From contig CAVWLJ010000017.1 in the NCBI GenBank assembly GCA_963755755.1, forward strand, positions 124,001-188,000: a stretch of 64,000 nucleotides of DNA, given 5' to 3'. Below the pieces are notes generated by a model. It saw nothing but the letters and a program-made list of their open reading frames with translations. It had not been told where the DNA came from and did no database searches. A program made the position numbers and the translations under genes. Numbering within the stretch: the stretch's first letter is position 1; every line of letters begins with the position of its first letter. Source of the stretch: DATKNA01 sp963755755 (lineage in GTDB: Bacteria > Actinomycetota > Actinomycetes > Actinomycetales > Kineosporiaceae). Positions 15,292 through 24,827 of the stretch are shown here, in pieces.

Positions 15292-18200
15292 TTGCCGCAT
15301 CGCGCGCGCCGCAGATCCACCACCACCGCCGCCATCGGTCTCGCCGTCGCCGCCCTCGGCGCCGGCCTGCTGAGCGCGGCGCCCGCGAACGCCAGCCCCG
15401 GGCGGCCGCTGCGGCCCCGGGCGAGGCGCCGGGTGCTCCGGGAGCGATGTCGCACTTCGACCTCGCCCGCAAGGACTGCGTCGGCACGGCGCGGAACTCG
15501 ACGTCCAAGGTCTGGTACACGGTGGCCGACGGCGTCCTCTCGGACGTCTACTACCCGACGATCGACACCACCAACGTCGAGACCCTGCAGTACGTCGTCA
15601 CCGACGGGAAGACCTTCACGGACCTGCAGACCCGTGACACGACCTACACGGCCACCTCGCTGGACGCGACCGGCATGACGTGCCGGGTGGTCAGCACCGC
15701 CAAGAGCGGCCGCTACCGCATCGTCACCGACTACCTCACCGACCCGGCCCGGAACAGCGTCGTGATGCGCACGACCCTGCTGCCCGCGAACCCCAAGGAC
15801 CGGCTCGACGTCTACGTCCGCTTCGACGCCACGGTCAACGGCAACGGCGGCGGTGGGGACGCCGCGACGCAGAACGGCGGCGCCGACACCGCGGTCGTCG
15901 ACACCTCCACCAAGCACCCGGTGCCGGTCTCGATCGACACCACGACGGCGACGATCGCGGCCAACCGGGACTACGCGCAGCCGGTCTACGCCGCGCTGCG
16001 GGCCGACCGGGCGTTCCCCGCGGTCTCCAGCGGGTTCGCGGGCACGGCCAGCGACGGGCTGAGCCAGCTCGACAAGGACCACGCGCTCGCCACGACCTAC
16101 GCGACGGCGACCAAGGGCAACGTCGTCCAGACCGCCAAGGTCGACGCACGCGCCGGGCGGCCGTTCCAGCTCGCCCTCGGGTTCGGGAGCACCCAGAAGA
16201 CCGCGGTCACGACCGCGGGGAAGAGCGCGGACGCCTCCTTCGGCAAGGTCTACCGCGCAGTACCGCAAGGGCTGGGAGAAGTACGACCGCAAGCTCAACC
16301 CGCCCGCCTCCCCGCGCGGCCTCTCGAAGGCGCAGCGTGCGCAGCTCGCCCGCACCTACCTGCTCTCGGCGAACGTGCTCAAGTCCAGCGAGGACAAGAC
16401 GTTCCCCGGCGCCATCGTCGCCGGCCTCGGCAGCCCGTGGGGGCAGGCGGTCGCCGCCGGCGACCCGACCCTGACCTACTTCGGTTCCTACCGCGAGGTC
16501 TTCGCCCGCGACCTCTACGAGACCTTCACCGGCCTCGTGGCCGCCGGTGACATCGCCACCGCGAAGAGCACCGTCCGGTTCCTCTTCGAGCGGCAGCAGC
16601 AGCCGGACGGCTCCATGCCGCGCAACAGCCTCGTCAACGGCAAGACGGCGCCGGACAGCTTCGGCGTCCAGCTCGACGAGGTCGCGTACCCGATCCTCAT
16701 GGCCCGCACGGTCGGGATGACGGACAAGGCGTTCTACACCGATCACATCAAGCGCGCCGCCGACTTCGTCGTCGCGCACGGTCCGTCGTTCGGCAACGAG
16801 CGCTGGGAGGAGCAGAGCGGGTACTCGCCGTCCACCATCGCGGCGGAGATCGCCGGTCTCGCGGCCGCGGGCTGGATCGCCGAGAAGAACGGGGACGCCG
16901 CCGGCGCCCGGATCTACCGTGCGACCGCCGACCACTACCAGCGGAACATCAAGAAGTGGGCGGTCACGACCAACGGACCGCTGAGCACCGACCCGTACTT
17001 CATCCGGCTCTCCAAGAACGGTGACCCGAACGCCGCCACGACGTACAACCTCGGCAACGGCGGCCCGGACGCGGACCAGCGGACGGTCATCGACCAGGGC
17101 TTCCTCGAGCTGCCCCGGCTGGGCGTCCTGAAGTCGAACGACCCCGACGTCGTCCGGTCCCTCACCCTCGTGGACGCCGTCATCCGGAAGCAGGTCAGCA
17201 CCGGCACCGCCTTCTACCGCTACGGCACCCCGACGCCGGGCACGGAGGACGGGTACGGCGACTGCCACGTGGCGGACCCGACCGACTGCGCGATCGAGGG
17301 CAAGCCGTGGGCCGGGAACTGCACCCAGGGCGACGTGACCCAGGGGCAGAACAAGGGCTCGGGTCACATCTGGCCGGTGCTCGCCGGTGAGCGGGCCGAA
17401 CACGAGATCGCGACCGGCTCCTCCGGATCGGCGTCGGCGTTCTGGGCGTCGATGGCGAACATGACCTCCGGCGTCGGGCTGATCCCCGAACAGGCCTGGG
17501 AGAACGAGAACCTCCCGCCGTCGCCGTTCGGCACCGCGCCCGAGTGCGCGTCGATCGGCTTCGTCAACGGCAAGCCCGCGGGCAGCACGTCGCCGCTGAC
17601 CTGGTCCGAGGCCCAGTACGTCCGGCTCTCCACGGACCTCCGCGAAGGCCGGATCACCGAGCGCCCGGTCGACACGACCGAGCGCTACATCACCCACACC
17701 CAGCAGGGCATCGACGTCACGCTGACGGCGCCGGACGACAACTCGCTGGTCACGAACGGGACGACCACCGTCGTCGGCACCACGACGCCGGGCGCCACGG
17801 TCGACGTCGACGCGGTCAACACGGACATCGCCGGCGAGGCCCGGACGGCGACCGGCACCGCCGACGCCACCGGTGCCTTCTCGATCCCCGTGACGGTCCC
17901 GGCGGGCACGGTGACCCTCACCGTGACGGCGACGGCGAAGAACGGCGCGACCGGCTACGCCCAGCGGACGGTCGTGAACGACGTCGTGCCGGGCACGCTC
18001 GTCTACAGCACGACGGACCCGACCGGGGACGACAACGGCCCGGGCACGTACGGCTACCCGACGCCGCCGGACGTCTTCCACCCGGGTGCGTTCGACCTGC
18101 AGAAGTTCGAGGTCTACGACTCGGGCGCGGACACCGTCACCTTCCGCGTCCAGACCGCCGACCTGTCGCCGACGTTCGGCAGCCCGCTGGGCGCGCAGCT

Positions 18201-18699
18201 CGTCGACGTCTACATCAAGAACCCGGCGGGCGGGGCGACGTCGACGGCGGCGAGCTACCCCGGCCGGAACTACCAGATCGCCGCGACGTCCGCCTGGAAC
18301 CGCCTGATCGAGGTCCAGGGCTTCGGGCAGCGGTTCGTCGACGCCAGCGGCGCGACGTTGGGCTCGGTGGCCATCCGGGCGTCCGCGGCGACCCGCTACA
18401 TCACCTTCACCGTGGCGAAGGCGGCGCTCGGCGGCACGCCGGCGAGCGGGTGGAGCTTCGCCGTGGTCCTCACCGGTCAGGACGGCTTCAGCGCCGACCA
18501 GGCCCGTGGGTTCCAGCCGACGCCGCAGGACTACCAGTTCGGCGTCTGCCGGGTCGGCGTCTCCAGCCCGATCTGCAGCGTCGCCCCGGCGACGGTCCCG
18601 AAGGCCGTCGACATCCTCACCCCGGCGGGCGTGAGCCAGGCCGACGAGCTCGACCCGACCCAGCAGCCGGTGACGATCGAAGGAGTGACGATCCCCTAG
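15292..18699 (+). CDS. Secreted GH15 glucodextranase/glucoamylase-like protein, two frameshifts
   Basis: Large secreted exo-acting glucosidase of about 1135 residues. The signal peptide is TAAIGLAVAALGAGLLSAAPANA. The mature part begins SHFDLARKDCVGTARN, the GH15 N-terminal domain. The (alpha/alpha)6 catalytic part includes FPGAIVAGLGSPWGQAVAAG, FARDLYETFTGLVAAGD and NKGSGHIWPVLAGERAEHE. A Big-like domain (TNGTTTVVGTTTPGATV) and a DOMON-like glucodextranase C-terminal domain (LQKFEVYDSGADTVTFRVQ) follow. The parts are in three frames: breaks near 15403 (one base missing) and near 16255 (extra C in TACCGCGCAG). TTG at 15292 has GGGAGG just upstream. Likely releases glucose from dextran- or starch-type glucans outside the cell. 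Confidence 0.8.
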
Positions 18700-18713
18700 C
18701 CCGCTCCCTCCCC

Positions 18714-18841
18714 GCTGATCATGCAATCCGCGTTGATCTCGTGAACTCCGGTCACAGATCAACGCGGATTGCATGATCAGCATCAGGGGAAGGAGGGGAC
18801 CGCCGCGGTTTGCATGATCGCCGCGGATCGCATGATCAGCG
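18714..18841. repeat. Palindromic GATCATGCA element after GH15
   Basis: A 26-base perfect inverted repeat: GCTGATCATGCAATCCGCG plus TTGATCT at 18714-18739, mirrored at 18756-18781, with a 16-base loop that can itself pair (GTGA/TCAC). Two further TGCATGATC/GCATGATC motifs follow to 18841, the last ending GCATGATCAGCG. The element lies between convergent genes and may also end transcription. A related element precedes purF. Confidence 0.85.
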
Positions 18842-18849
18842 AAAGCCGG

Positions 18850-19662
18850 TCAGGTGGTGACGCGGACGCCGGCGAGCTGATGGGCGACGGCGACGTGCCG
18901 GCCGGTCGAGTCCCAGACGTCGCACGTCTCGTCCATCGCGCCGCCGGTGATGCTCCGGGCGACGGTCCGCACGCGCAGCGCCCCGGGCGCCGGCACACCG
19001 CGGACGAAGACGCTGTACTGCAGCGTCGGCGTCCACCCGTACTGCAGACCGGGGACGTCGAAGCTCGGCGGCGGCAGCGCGTCGGCGACGCAGATCAGCG
19101 CGAGCGGGTCCGGCTCGCGGCCGTCCTCGAAGCGTGCCCAGGCGCGCAACTCTCCGGCGCCGCTGGGCCGCCCGGTGCCGAAGCCGGCCGTGGCCGGGTC
19201 CATCCGCTCGGCGACCACCCGGAGGATGGGCACCTGGAAGGGCCCGGCGTCCACCGGCAGCCGCGGGCACTGGTCCTCCGGCGGCAGCTCCGGAACGGCC
19301 GGGCCGGCGACGACGGGCTCGCCGTCCGCCACCCGGCCGGCGGTGACCAGGGCGTCGAGGTAGGCGGTGCCGCCGTCGACGGAGGAGAGCCGGGCCCGCA
19401 GCACGCTGGTGCCCCGCCCGAGCCGCAGCGGCTCGACCGTGACCAGCGCGGGACCGGCCGGCGCGGGCGCGGCGAAGGCGGCGGTCGTGGCGAGCGGGTG
19501 GTCATGGCCCTCGCCGGCCTCGGCGAGCGCGGCCCGCGCGGTCACCGCCAGCAGGTAGCCCCCGTTGAGCTTCCCGCCGATCGACCACTCCCCGTCGAGG
19601 GTGGCCTCGTAGCGGCGGTTGCCGACCGGGAGGACGGCCGTGGCGTCGTCGAAGGCGTGCAC
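18850..19662 (-). CDS. Acyl-CoA thioesterase-like (double hot-dog) protein
   Basis: Protein of 270 residues resembling the TesB-like thioesterase family of actinobacteria. The N-terminal hot-dog has RRYEATLDGEWSIGGKLNGG and GYLLAVTARAALAEA; the C-terminal half has YGWTPTLQYSVFVRGVPAPG and ETCDVWDSTGRHVAVAHQLA. The double hot-dog arrangement fits a soluble enzyme that hydrolyses acyl-CoA, but the catalytic Asp/Gln/Thr set cannot be confirmed by eye. GTG at 19662 starts the homologous part; it leaves 70 bases to the divergent DUF1800 gene. Confidence 0.65.
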   Translation of the reverse strand: MHAFDDATAVLPVGNRRYEATLDGEWSIGGKLNGGYLLAVTARAALAEAGEGHDHPLATTAAFAAPAPAGPALVTVEPLRLGRGTSVLRARLSSVDGGTAYLDALVTAGRVADGEPVVAGPAVPELPPEDQCPRLPVDAGPFQVPILRVVAERMDPATAGFGTGRPSGAGELRAWARFEDGREPDPLALICVADALPPPSFDVPGLQYGWTPTLQYSVFVRGVPAPGALRVRTVARSITGGAMDETCDVWDSTGRHVAVAHQLAGVRVTT

Positions 19663-19732
19663 GGGGTGCAGCGTAGAGAGCCACTCGTTCCGGCTATCAA
19701 GGCGGCCGGGGTCGAGCGCCGATCCCTGGAGG

Positions 19733-21154
19733 GTGCCCGGGTCCGCGCGCGAGGCCGACCGCCTCGCCCACCTCCTGCGCCGGACCACGTACGGCCTGAC
19801 GCCGGACCTCGTGGCCCGCGCCACCAAGCTCGGCCGGGCCGCCTGGCTGGAGCAGCAGCTCGACCCCCGGTCGATCGCCGACCCGGAGGGCGACGCCGTG
19901 GTCGCGCGGTTCCCCTCCCTCGCGCTGAGCACGGCCCAGGTCCGTGCGCGGTACGCGGTCGGCTCCTGGGACGTGATGTTCGACCTCGGCCAGGCCGCGC
20001 TCGGCCGGGCGGCGTGGAGCCGTCGCCAGCTGCTCGAGGTGATGGTCGATCTCTGGTCGAACCACCTCAACGTGACGAACCCGAGCGACAACGTCTGGGA
20101 CAACCGGCATCGCTACGACGCCGACGTTCTCCGGCCGCACGCCCTCGGCCGGTTCGCGGACCTGCTCAAGGCCGCGATCGGCCATCCGGCGATGCTGACC
20201 TACCTCGACAACGCGTCGTCGACGAAGAAGGCGCCGAACGAGAACCTCGGGCGCGAGCTCCTCGAGCTGCACACGGTCGGCGTGGGCGCGGGCTACAGCG
20301 AGGCGGAGGTGCTCGACAGCGCGCGCATCCTCACCGGGGTCAGCGTCGACGGCGCCACCGGCGAGGCGACCTACAAGCCGAAGTGGCACTGGACCGGCCC
20401 CGTCCGCGTCCTCGACTTCAGCGATCCCAACGCGGCCGCCGACGGCTCAGCGCTGGTGGGCGCCTACCTGGACCACCTGGCGCGGCACCCGGCGACGGCA
20501 CGCCGGATCGCGCGGCTGCTCGCCGTCCGGTTCGTCGGTGACGCGCCACCCGCCGCCCTGGTCGACCGGCTCGCGGAGACCTACACCGACGCCGACACCG
20601 CGATCGCCCCCGTCCTGCGCCGCCTCTTCGCGTCGGCGGAGTTCGCGGCGTCGGTGGACGCCAAGCAGCGCAGGCCGCTGGAGAGCGTGGTCGCGACGGT
20701 CCGTGCGCTCGGCTTCCGGCAGGCGCGCAGCGGGACCGCGGAGCTCGAGGGCCTCTACTGGGCGCTGGAGACGATGGGCCACCAGCCGTACGCCTGGCCG
20801 CAGCCCGACGGCTACCCCGATCGCGCCGACGCGTGGACCTCCAGCGCCGCCACCCTGGCCCGCTGGAACGTCACCCTCGGGATCGCCGCCGGCTGGTGGC
20901 CGAAGGGCTTCACCGGAGCGGCTCTTCCCTCGCTGCTGCCGCGCCCGCGTCCCGCGACGCACGGCGCGCTCGTCGCCGCGCTCGCGCGCCGCCTGCTGCA
21001 GCGCCCCCTGCCCACCGCCCAGGTCGCCGCCATCTGCGCCTTCCTCGAGGTGAGCACCCGGACGCCGGTGCGCGCCGACAGCGCCGTCGTCGGCTGGCGA
21101 CTGCCCTACGTCGTCGCGCTGATCCTCGACAGTCCCGTCCACCTGGCCCGCTGA
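19733..21154 (+). CDS. DUF1800 family protein
   Basis: Protein of 473 residues with the DUF1800 pattern: LLRRTTYGLTPDLV at the N-terminus, VDLWSNHLNV, then ENLGRELLELHTVGVGAGYS and ARILTGVSVDG. These proteins usually sit next to a DUF1501 gene, as here with an 11-base gap, and the pair is thought to act outside the cytoplasm; the function is unknown. GTG at 19733 is the most likely start, but the GGAGG abuts it too closely, so the start is uncertain. No signal peptide is seen from this start. Confidence 0.85.
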   Translation: MPGSAREADRLAHLLRRTTYGLTPDLVARATKLGRAAWLEQQLDPRSIADPEGDAVVARFPSLALSTAQVRARYAVGSWDVMFDLGQAALGRAAWSRRQLLEVMVDLWSNHLNVTNPSDNVWDNRHRYDADVLRPHALGRFADLLKAAIGHPAMLTYLDNASSTKKAPNENLGRELLELHTVGVGAGYSEAEVLDSARILTGVSVDGATGEATYKPKWHWTGPVRVLDFSDPNAAADGSALVGAYLDHLARHPATARRIARLLAVRFVGDAPPAALVDRLAETYTDADTAIAPVLRRLFASAEFAASVDAKQRRPLESVVATVRALGFRQARSGTAELEGLYWALETMGHQPYAWPQPDGYPDRADAWTSSAATLARWNVTLGIAAGWWPKGFTGAALPSLLPRPRPATHGALVAALARRLLQRPLPTAQVAAICAFLEVSTRTPVRADSAVVGWRLPYVVALILDSPVHLAR

Positions 21155-21165
21155 CGAGGAGAGCG

Positions 21166-22464
21166 ATGTCCGAGCCCGACGAGGGATCCGCGTGCGCCTG
21201 CCCGGCGCCGCAGGGCCTGACCCGGCGTGCCCTCCTCCGCTCGGCGGCCGCGGCCGGCGCGCTGGGCGTCGTCACGGCGGCCGTCGGTGAGACCGTCACG
21301 GCGCGCTACGCGTTCGCCGCGGATGGGGCGGCGTCCACGGGCGACGTGCTCGTCGTCCTGTCGCTGCGCGGCGGCTTCGACGGGCTGAACGCCGTCGTCC
21401 CGGCCGGTGACCCTGACTACCTGCGGCTGCGCCCGACCATCGGCGTCCCTGCCGGCGCCCTGGTGCCGCTGACCGGCATCTTCGGCCTGCACCCGGCGCT
21501 GGCGCCGTTGCTGCCGCTGTGGAAGGCCGGCCGGCTCGCCGCCGTGCACGCCGTGGGGCAGGCGGAGCCGTCGCGGTCGCACTTCACCGCCATGGCCGAG
21601 CTCGAGCGTGCCGCTCCCGGGACCTCGTTGCGCACCGGCTGGCTCGACCGCACGGTCGGGCTGCGGGCGCCGGGCTCGGTGTTCCAGGCGGCGGAGGTGG
21701 GCTCGACCAGCCCCTCGGGTGCTCTCGCGGGGCCGACGCCGGAGCTCGTGCTGGGCAGCATCGACGACTTCGACCTCTGGGGCGCGTGGGACGACCACCA
21801 GCGGAAGCTGTGGACGACCGCCCTCGAACACCTGCACGCCGCGGCTCCTCGCGGGGTGCGCGGAGCGGCGACCAACGCGCTCACCGCCGTCCGGACCACG
21901 ACGGCGCTGACGGCGCAGGCGAAGAAGCAGCCCGCGCCGCAGGGCTACCCGAAGGACAGCGAGCTGGGCACCGCGCTGCACGACGTCGTCCGGCTGGTCA
22001 AGGCCGGGGTCGGGCTGCAGGTGGCCTGCGTCGACTTCGGCGACTGGGACATGCACTCCGACATGGGCGACGCCGACTCGGGGCGGCTGCACGACCACCT
22101 CGACGAGCTGGCCCGTTGCCTGGCCGCGTTCGCTGCCGAGCTGGGCCCGCTGCTCGACGCCGTCACCCTCGTCACGCTGTCGGAGTTCGGCCGGCGGGCG
22201 GGCGAGAACGGCTCGGGCGGAGCCGACCACGGTCACGGCAACGCGGTGCTGCTGCTCGGCGGAGGCGTCGTCGGCGGGCAGGTGCACGGCCACTGGCCGG
22301 GCCTGGCGGACGCCGACCTCGTCGACGGCGACCTCGCCGGCGCGACCGACTACCGGCAGATCCTCGCCGAGGTCCTCGCGCGTCGCTGTGGTCTGGCGTC
22401 GCCCGCGTCCGTCTTCCCGGGGCTGGTGCCCGCGCCGCTCGGCGTCGTCCGGGCCCGCGCCTGA
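21166..22464 (+). CDS. DUF1501 family protein, Tat-type N-terminus
   Basis: Protein of 432 residues. The N-terminus has twin arginines, LTRRALLRSAAAAGALGVV, followed by a hydrophobic run and AFAAD, a likely Tat signal. The body has VLVVLSLRGGFDGLNAVVP, the DUF1501 start, then LKAGVGLQ-like VKAGVGLQVACVDFGDWDMH and TLSEFGRRAGENGSGGADHG, the sulfatase-like metal-site stretch of the family. ATG at 21166 follows GAGGAGAGC. It is translationally close to the DUF1800 gene and probably works with it after export in folded form. Confidence 0.85.
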   Translation: MSEPDEGSACACPAPQGLTRRALLRSAAAAGALGVVTAAVGETVTARYAFAADGAASTGDVLVVLSLRGGFDGLNAVVPAGDPDYLRLRPTIGVPAGALVPLTGIFGLHPALAPLLPLWKAGRLAAVHAVGQAEPSRSHFTAMAELERAAPGTSLRTGWLDRTVGLRAPGSVFQAAEVGSTSPSGALAGPTPELVLGSIDDFDLWGAWDDHQRKLWTTALEHLHAAAPRGVRGAATNALTAVRTTTALTAQAKKQPAPQGYPKDSELGTALHDVVRLVKAGVGLQVACVDFGDWDMHSDMGDADSGRLHDHLDELARCLAAFAAELGPLLDAVTLVTLSEFGRRAGENGSGGADHGHGNAVLLLGGGVVGGQVHGHWPGLADADLVDGDLAGATDYRQILAEVLARRCGLASPASVFPGLVPAPLGVVRARA

Positions 22465-22494
22465 GCACCTGCCCGGCGCCGGGACAATGGGGCG

Positions 22495-22866
22495 GTGCCT
22501 CCCCGTCGCCGCACCGATCCGGACGTCGGACGTGCCGCCGTCCGCGCCTGGGCCGCCGACCCCGGCGGTGTGCCGCGCCCGACGCTGGCGACGGCCGTGC
22601 GGTGGTCGCTCGAGGAGCTCGCGGACCGCTCGCCGGGGCACGCCACCGAGGTGCGGGTGCCGCCGTTCGGGGCGGTGCAGTGCATCGAGGGGCCGCGGCA
22701 CACCCGGGGGACGCCCCCGAACGTCGTCGAGACGGACGGCGCCACCTGGCTCGGCCTCGTCACCGGCCGGCTGGGCTGGGACGACGCCGTCGGCACGGGC
22801 CGGGTCCGGGCCAGCGGCTCTCGAGCGGACCTGTCGGCGCTGCTCCCGTTAGCGTTGGTGCCATGA
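22495..22866 (+). CDS. Sterol carrier family protein
   Basis: Small protein of 123 residues. The N-terminus RTDPDVGRAAVRAWAAD and the domain VRVPPFGAVQCIEGPRHTRG, then ETDGATWLGLVTGRLGWDDA, match the conserved actinobacterial sterol carrier (SCP2-like) family found upstream of purF. It would bind a hydrophobic ligand; the ligand is unknown. GTG at 22495 is the start. The stop shares an ATGA with the next gene, so the two are coupled. Confidence 0.75.
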   Translation: MPPRRRTDPDVGRAAVRAWAADPGGVPRPTLATAVRWSLEELADRSPGHATEVRVPPFGAVQCIEGPRHTRGTPPNVVETDGATWLGLVTGRLGWDDAVGTGRVRASGSRADLSALLPLALVP

Positions 22867-23147
22867 GCGAGGAGGACCCCGGCGCGGCGACGCCGCCCGG
22901 ACAGCCGGACCTGCCCCCCGGGGCGGTCCGGGTGCACCTGCGGCGCGCGCCCCGGTATCGCGCGTTCGTGCTCGCGGGGGCGATCCTCGGACTCGTGGCC
23001 GGCGCGGTGACGTCGATCGTGCTCGGCGGCGGCGACGCACCCTTCTCGCCGACCACGGTCACCGGCTACGTCGGTGCGATCGGCCTGCTCGTCGGCGGAC
23101 TCGTCGGGGCCGCCGTCGCCGTCCTCGTGGAGCGCCCCCGCCGCTGA
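22863..23147 (+). CDS. Small membrane protein, two transmembrane helices
   Basis: Protein of 94 residues. A Pro/Gly-rich N-terminal tail of about 30 residues is followed by AFVLAGAILGLVAGAVTSIVL and by VGAIGLLVGGLVGAAVAVLV, two helices with glycine-rich faces, and a short basic end RPRR. The ATG lies within the stop of the sterol-carrier gene. Conserved next to purF in related actinobacteria as far as I recall; function unknown. Confidence 0.7.
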   Translation: MSEEDPGAATPPGQPDLPPGAVRVHLRRAPRYRAFVLAGAILGLVAGAVTSIVLGGGDAPFSPTTVTGYVGAIGLLVGGLVGAAVAVLVERPRR

Positions 23148-23162
23148 CCGCCCCTTCCCATC

Positions 23163-23246
23163 GCGCTGATCTATGCACGTCCCGGCGATCATGCACGTCC
23201 CGGCGGGACGCGTCCGCGGCGCCGCCGGGAAACACATGATCAGCGC
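23163..23246. repeat. Palindromic GATCATGCA-type element before purF
   Basis: GCGCTGATC-ATG arms (23163-23175, one extra T on the left, and 23235-23246) form an imperfect long hairpin. Inside the left half, ATGCACGTCCCGGCG occurs twice in direct order (23173-23187 and 23191-23205), each preceded by GATC. The ends resemble the element at 18714-18841. It lies 23 bases before the purF start, so it is in the leader or promoter of purF. Confidence 0.75.
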
Positions 23247-23269
23247 AGGGGGTATGGGAGACTGGAGAT

Positions 23270-24821
23270 GTGGCTCGCGGTGACGGACGGCTGACGCACG
23301 ACGTACTCCCGGGCGAGAAGGGGCCGCAGGACGCCTGCGGCGTCTTCGGGGTGTGGGCCCCCGGCGAGGAGGTCGCGAAGCTCACCTACTTCGGCCTCTA
23401 CGCCCTGCAGCATCGCGGGCAGGAGTCCGCGGGCATCGCGGTCAGCAACGGCGACAAGATCCTGGTCTACAAGGACATGGGCCTGGTCGCGCAGGTCTTC
23501 GACGAGAGCGCGCTGCAGTCGCTGCAGGGCTCGATCGCCGTGGGGCACACCCGGTACTCGACGACCGGCGGCTCCACCTGGCAGAACGCGCAGCCGACGC
23601 TCGGTGGCACCGCCGGCGGCACCGTCGCCCTCGCGCACAACGGCAACCTCGTCAACACCGCCGAGCTGAGCCGCCTGATCGTGGAGCGGAACGGCGATCG
23701 GGCCCTCGGCGAGCTGGCGCGCGGCAACACGACGGACACCGCGCTCGTCACGGCGCTCCTCGAAGGCTCGCCGGACCGCACCCTCGAGGCGACCGCCCTC
23801 GAGGTGCTGCCGCACCTGCGTGGGGCCTTCAGCTTCGTCTTCATGGACGAGCACACGCTCTACGCGGCGCGGGACGAGCGCGGCATCCGCCCGCTCGTGC
23901 TCGGCCGGCTCGACCGCGGCTGGGTCGTCGCCAGCGAGACCGCCGCCCTCGACATCGTCGGCGCCGCGGTCGTCCGTGAGGTCGAGCCCGGCGAGCTGAT
24001 CGCCATCGACGCCTCAGGCCTGCGCTCCTCGCGGTTCGCGGCCGCGCACCCGACGGGGTGCGTCTTCGAGTACGTCTACCTCGCCCGGCCCGACACCACG
24101 ATCGCCGGCCGCCCCGTGCACGCCGCCCGGGTCGAGATGGGCCGCCGCCTCGCCGCGGAACACCCGGTGGACGCCGACCTCGTCGATCCCCGTGCCCGAG
24201 AGCGGGACGCCGGCGGCGGTCGGCTACGCGCAGGCCTCGGGCATCCCGTACGGGCAGGGCCTGGTGAAGAACGCCTACGTCGGCCGGACCTTCATCCAGC
24301 CGAGCCAGACCATCCGCCAGCTCGGGATCCGGCTCAAGCTCAACCCGCTGCGCGAGGTCATCCGCGGCCAGCGGCTCGTCGTCGTCGACGACTCGATCGT
24401 GCGCGGGAACACCCAGCGCGCGCTGGTCCGGATGCTGCGTGAGGCGGGCGCGGCCGAGGTGCACGTGCGGATCTCCAGCCCGCCGGTGACGTGGCCGTGC
24501 TTCTACGGCATCGACTTCGCGACCCGCGCCGAACTCATCGCGACCGGCCTCGACGTCGACGACGTCCGCGCCAGCATCGGCGCGGACTCGCTGGGCTACG
24601 TCTCGCTCGAGAACATGATCGAGGCGACCCGGCAGCCGCGTGAGCGCCTGTGCACGGCGTGCTTCACCGGCAGCTATCCGGTGCCGCTGCCCGACGCCGA
24701 CCTCCTCGGCAAGCACTCCCTGGAGCTGGTGGCCGACGTCCGGAACGAGGCCCCCGCCGACGTGGACGGCGTGCGCGTCGGCCTCTCCGTCGGCGGCGAG
24801 GGCGCGCTGCTGCGTCCCTGA
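23270..24821 (+). CDS. purF: Amidophosphoribosyltransferase, one frameshift
   Basis: First committed enzyme of purine synthesis: PRPP + glutamine gives phosphoribosylamine. About 516 residues when repaired. A 22-residue propeptide precedes the N-terminal nucleophile Cys23 in QDACGVFGVW. The glutaminase half has QHRGQESAGIAV and HTRYSTTGGS; the PRTase half has VVVDDSIVRGNT, the PRPP loop, and late Cys residues (RLCTACFTGSYP) typical of the iron-sulfur type. The frame breaks at 24183-24185 inside LVIPVPESGTPAA: CTCGTCGATCCCC should read CTCGTGATCCCC or similar. Because the enzyme is needed for purine synthesis, a sequencing error is more likely than a dead gene. Confidence 0.95.
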
Positions 24822-24827
24822 CCCTTC

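Noticed and set aside
16207..18783. Open frame of 858 codons antisense to the GH15 gene
   Set aside because: Same shadow effect; the plus strand encodes a clear glycosidase here.
24183..24185. purF as a true pseudogene
   Set aside because: Both halves are perfectly conserved, the break is a single base, and purM and many others show the same kind of error. Loss of purF would block purine synthesis although the rest of the pathway is kept.
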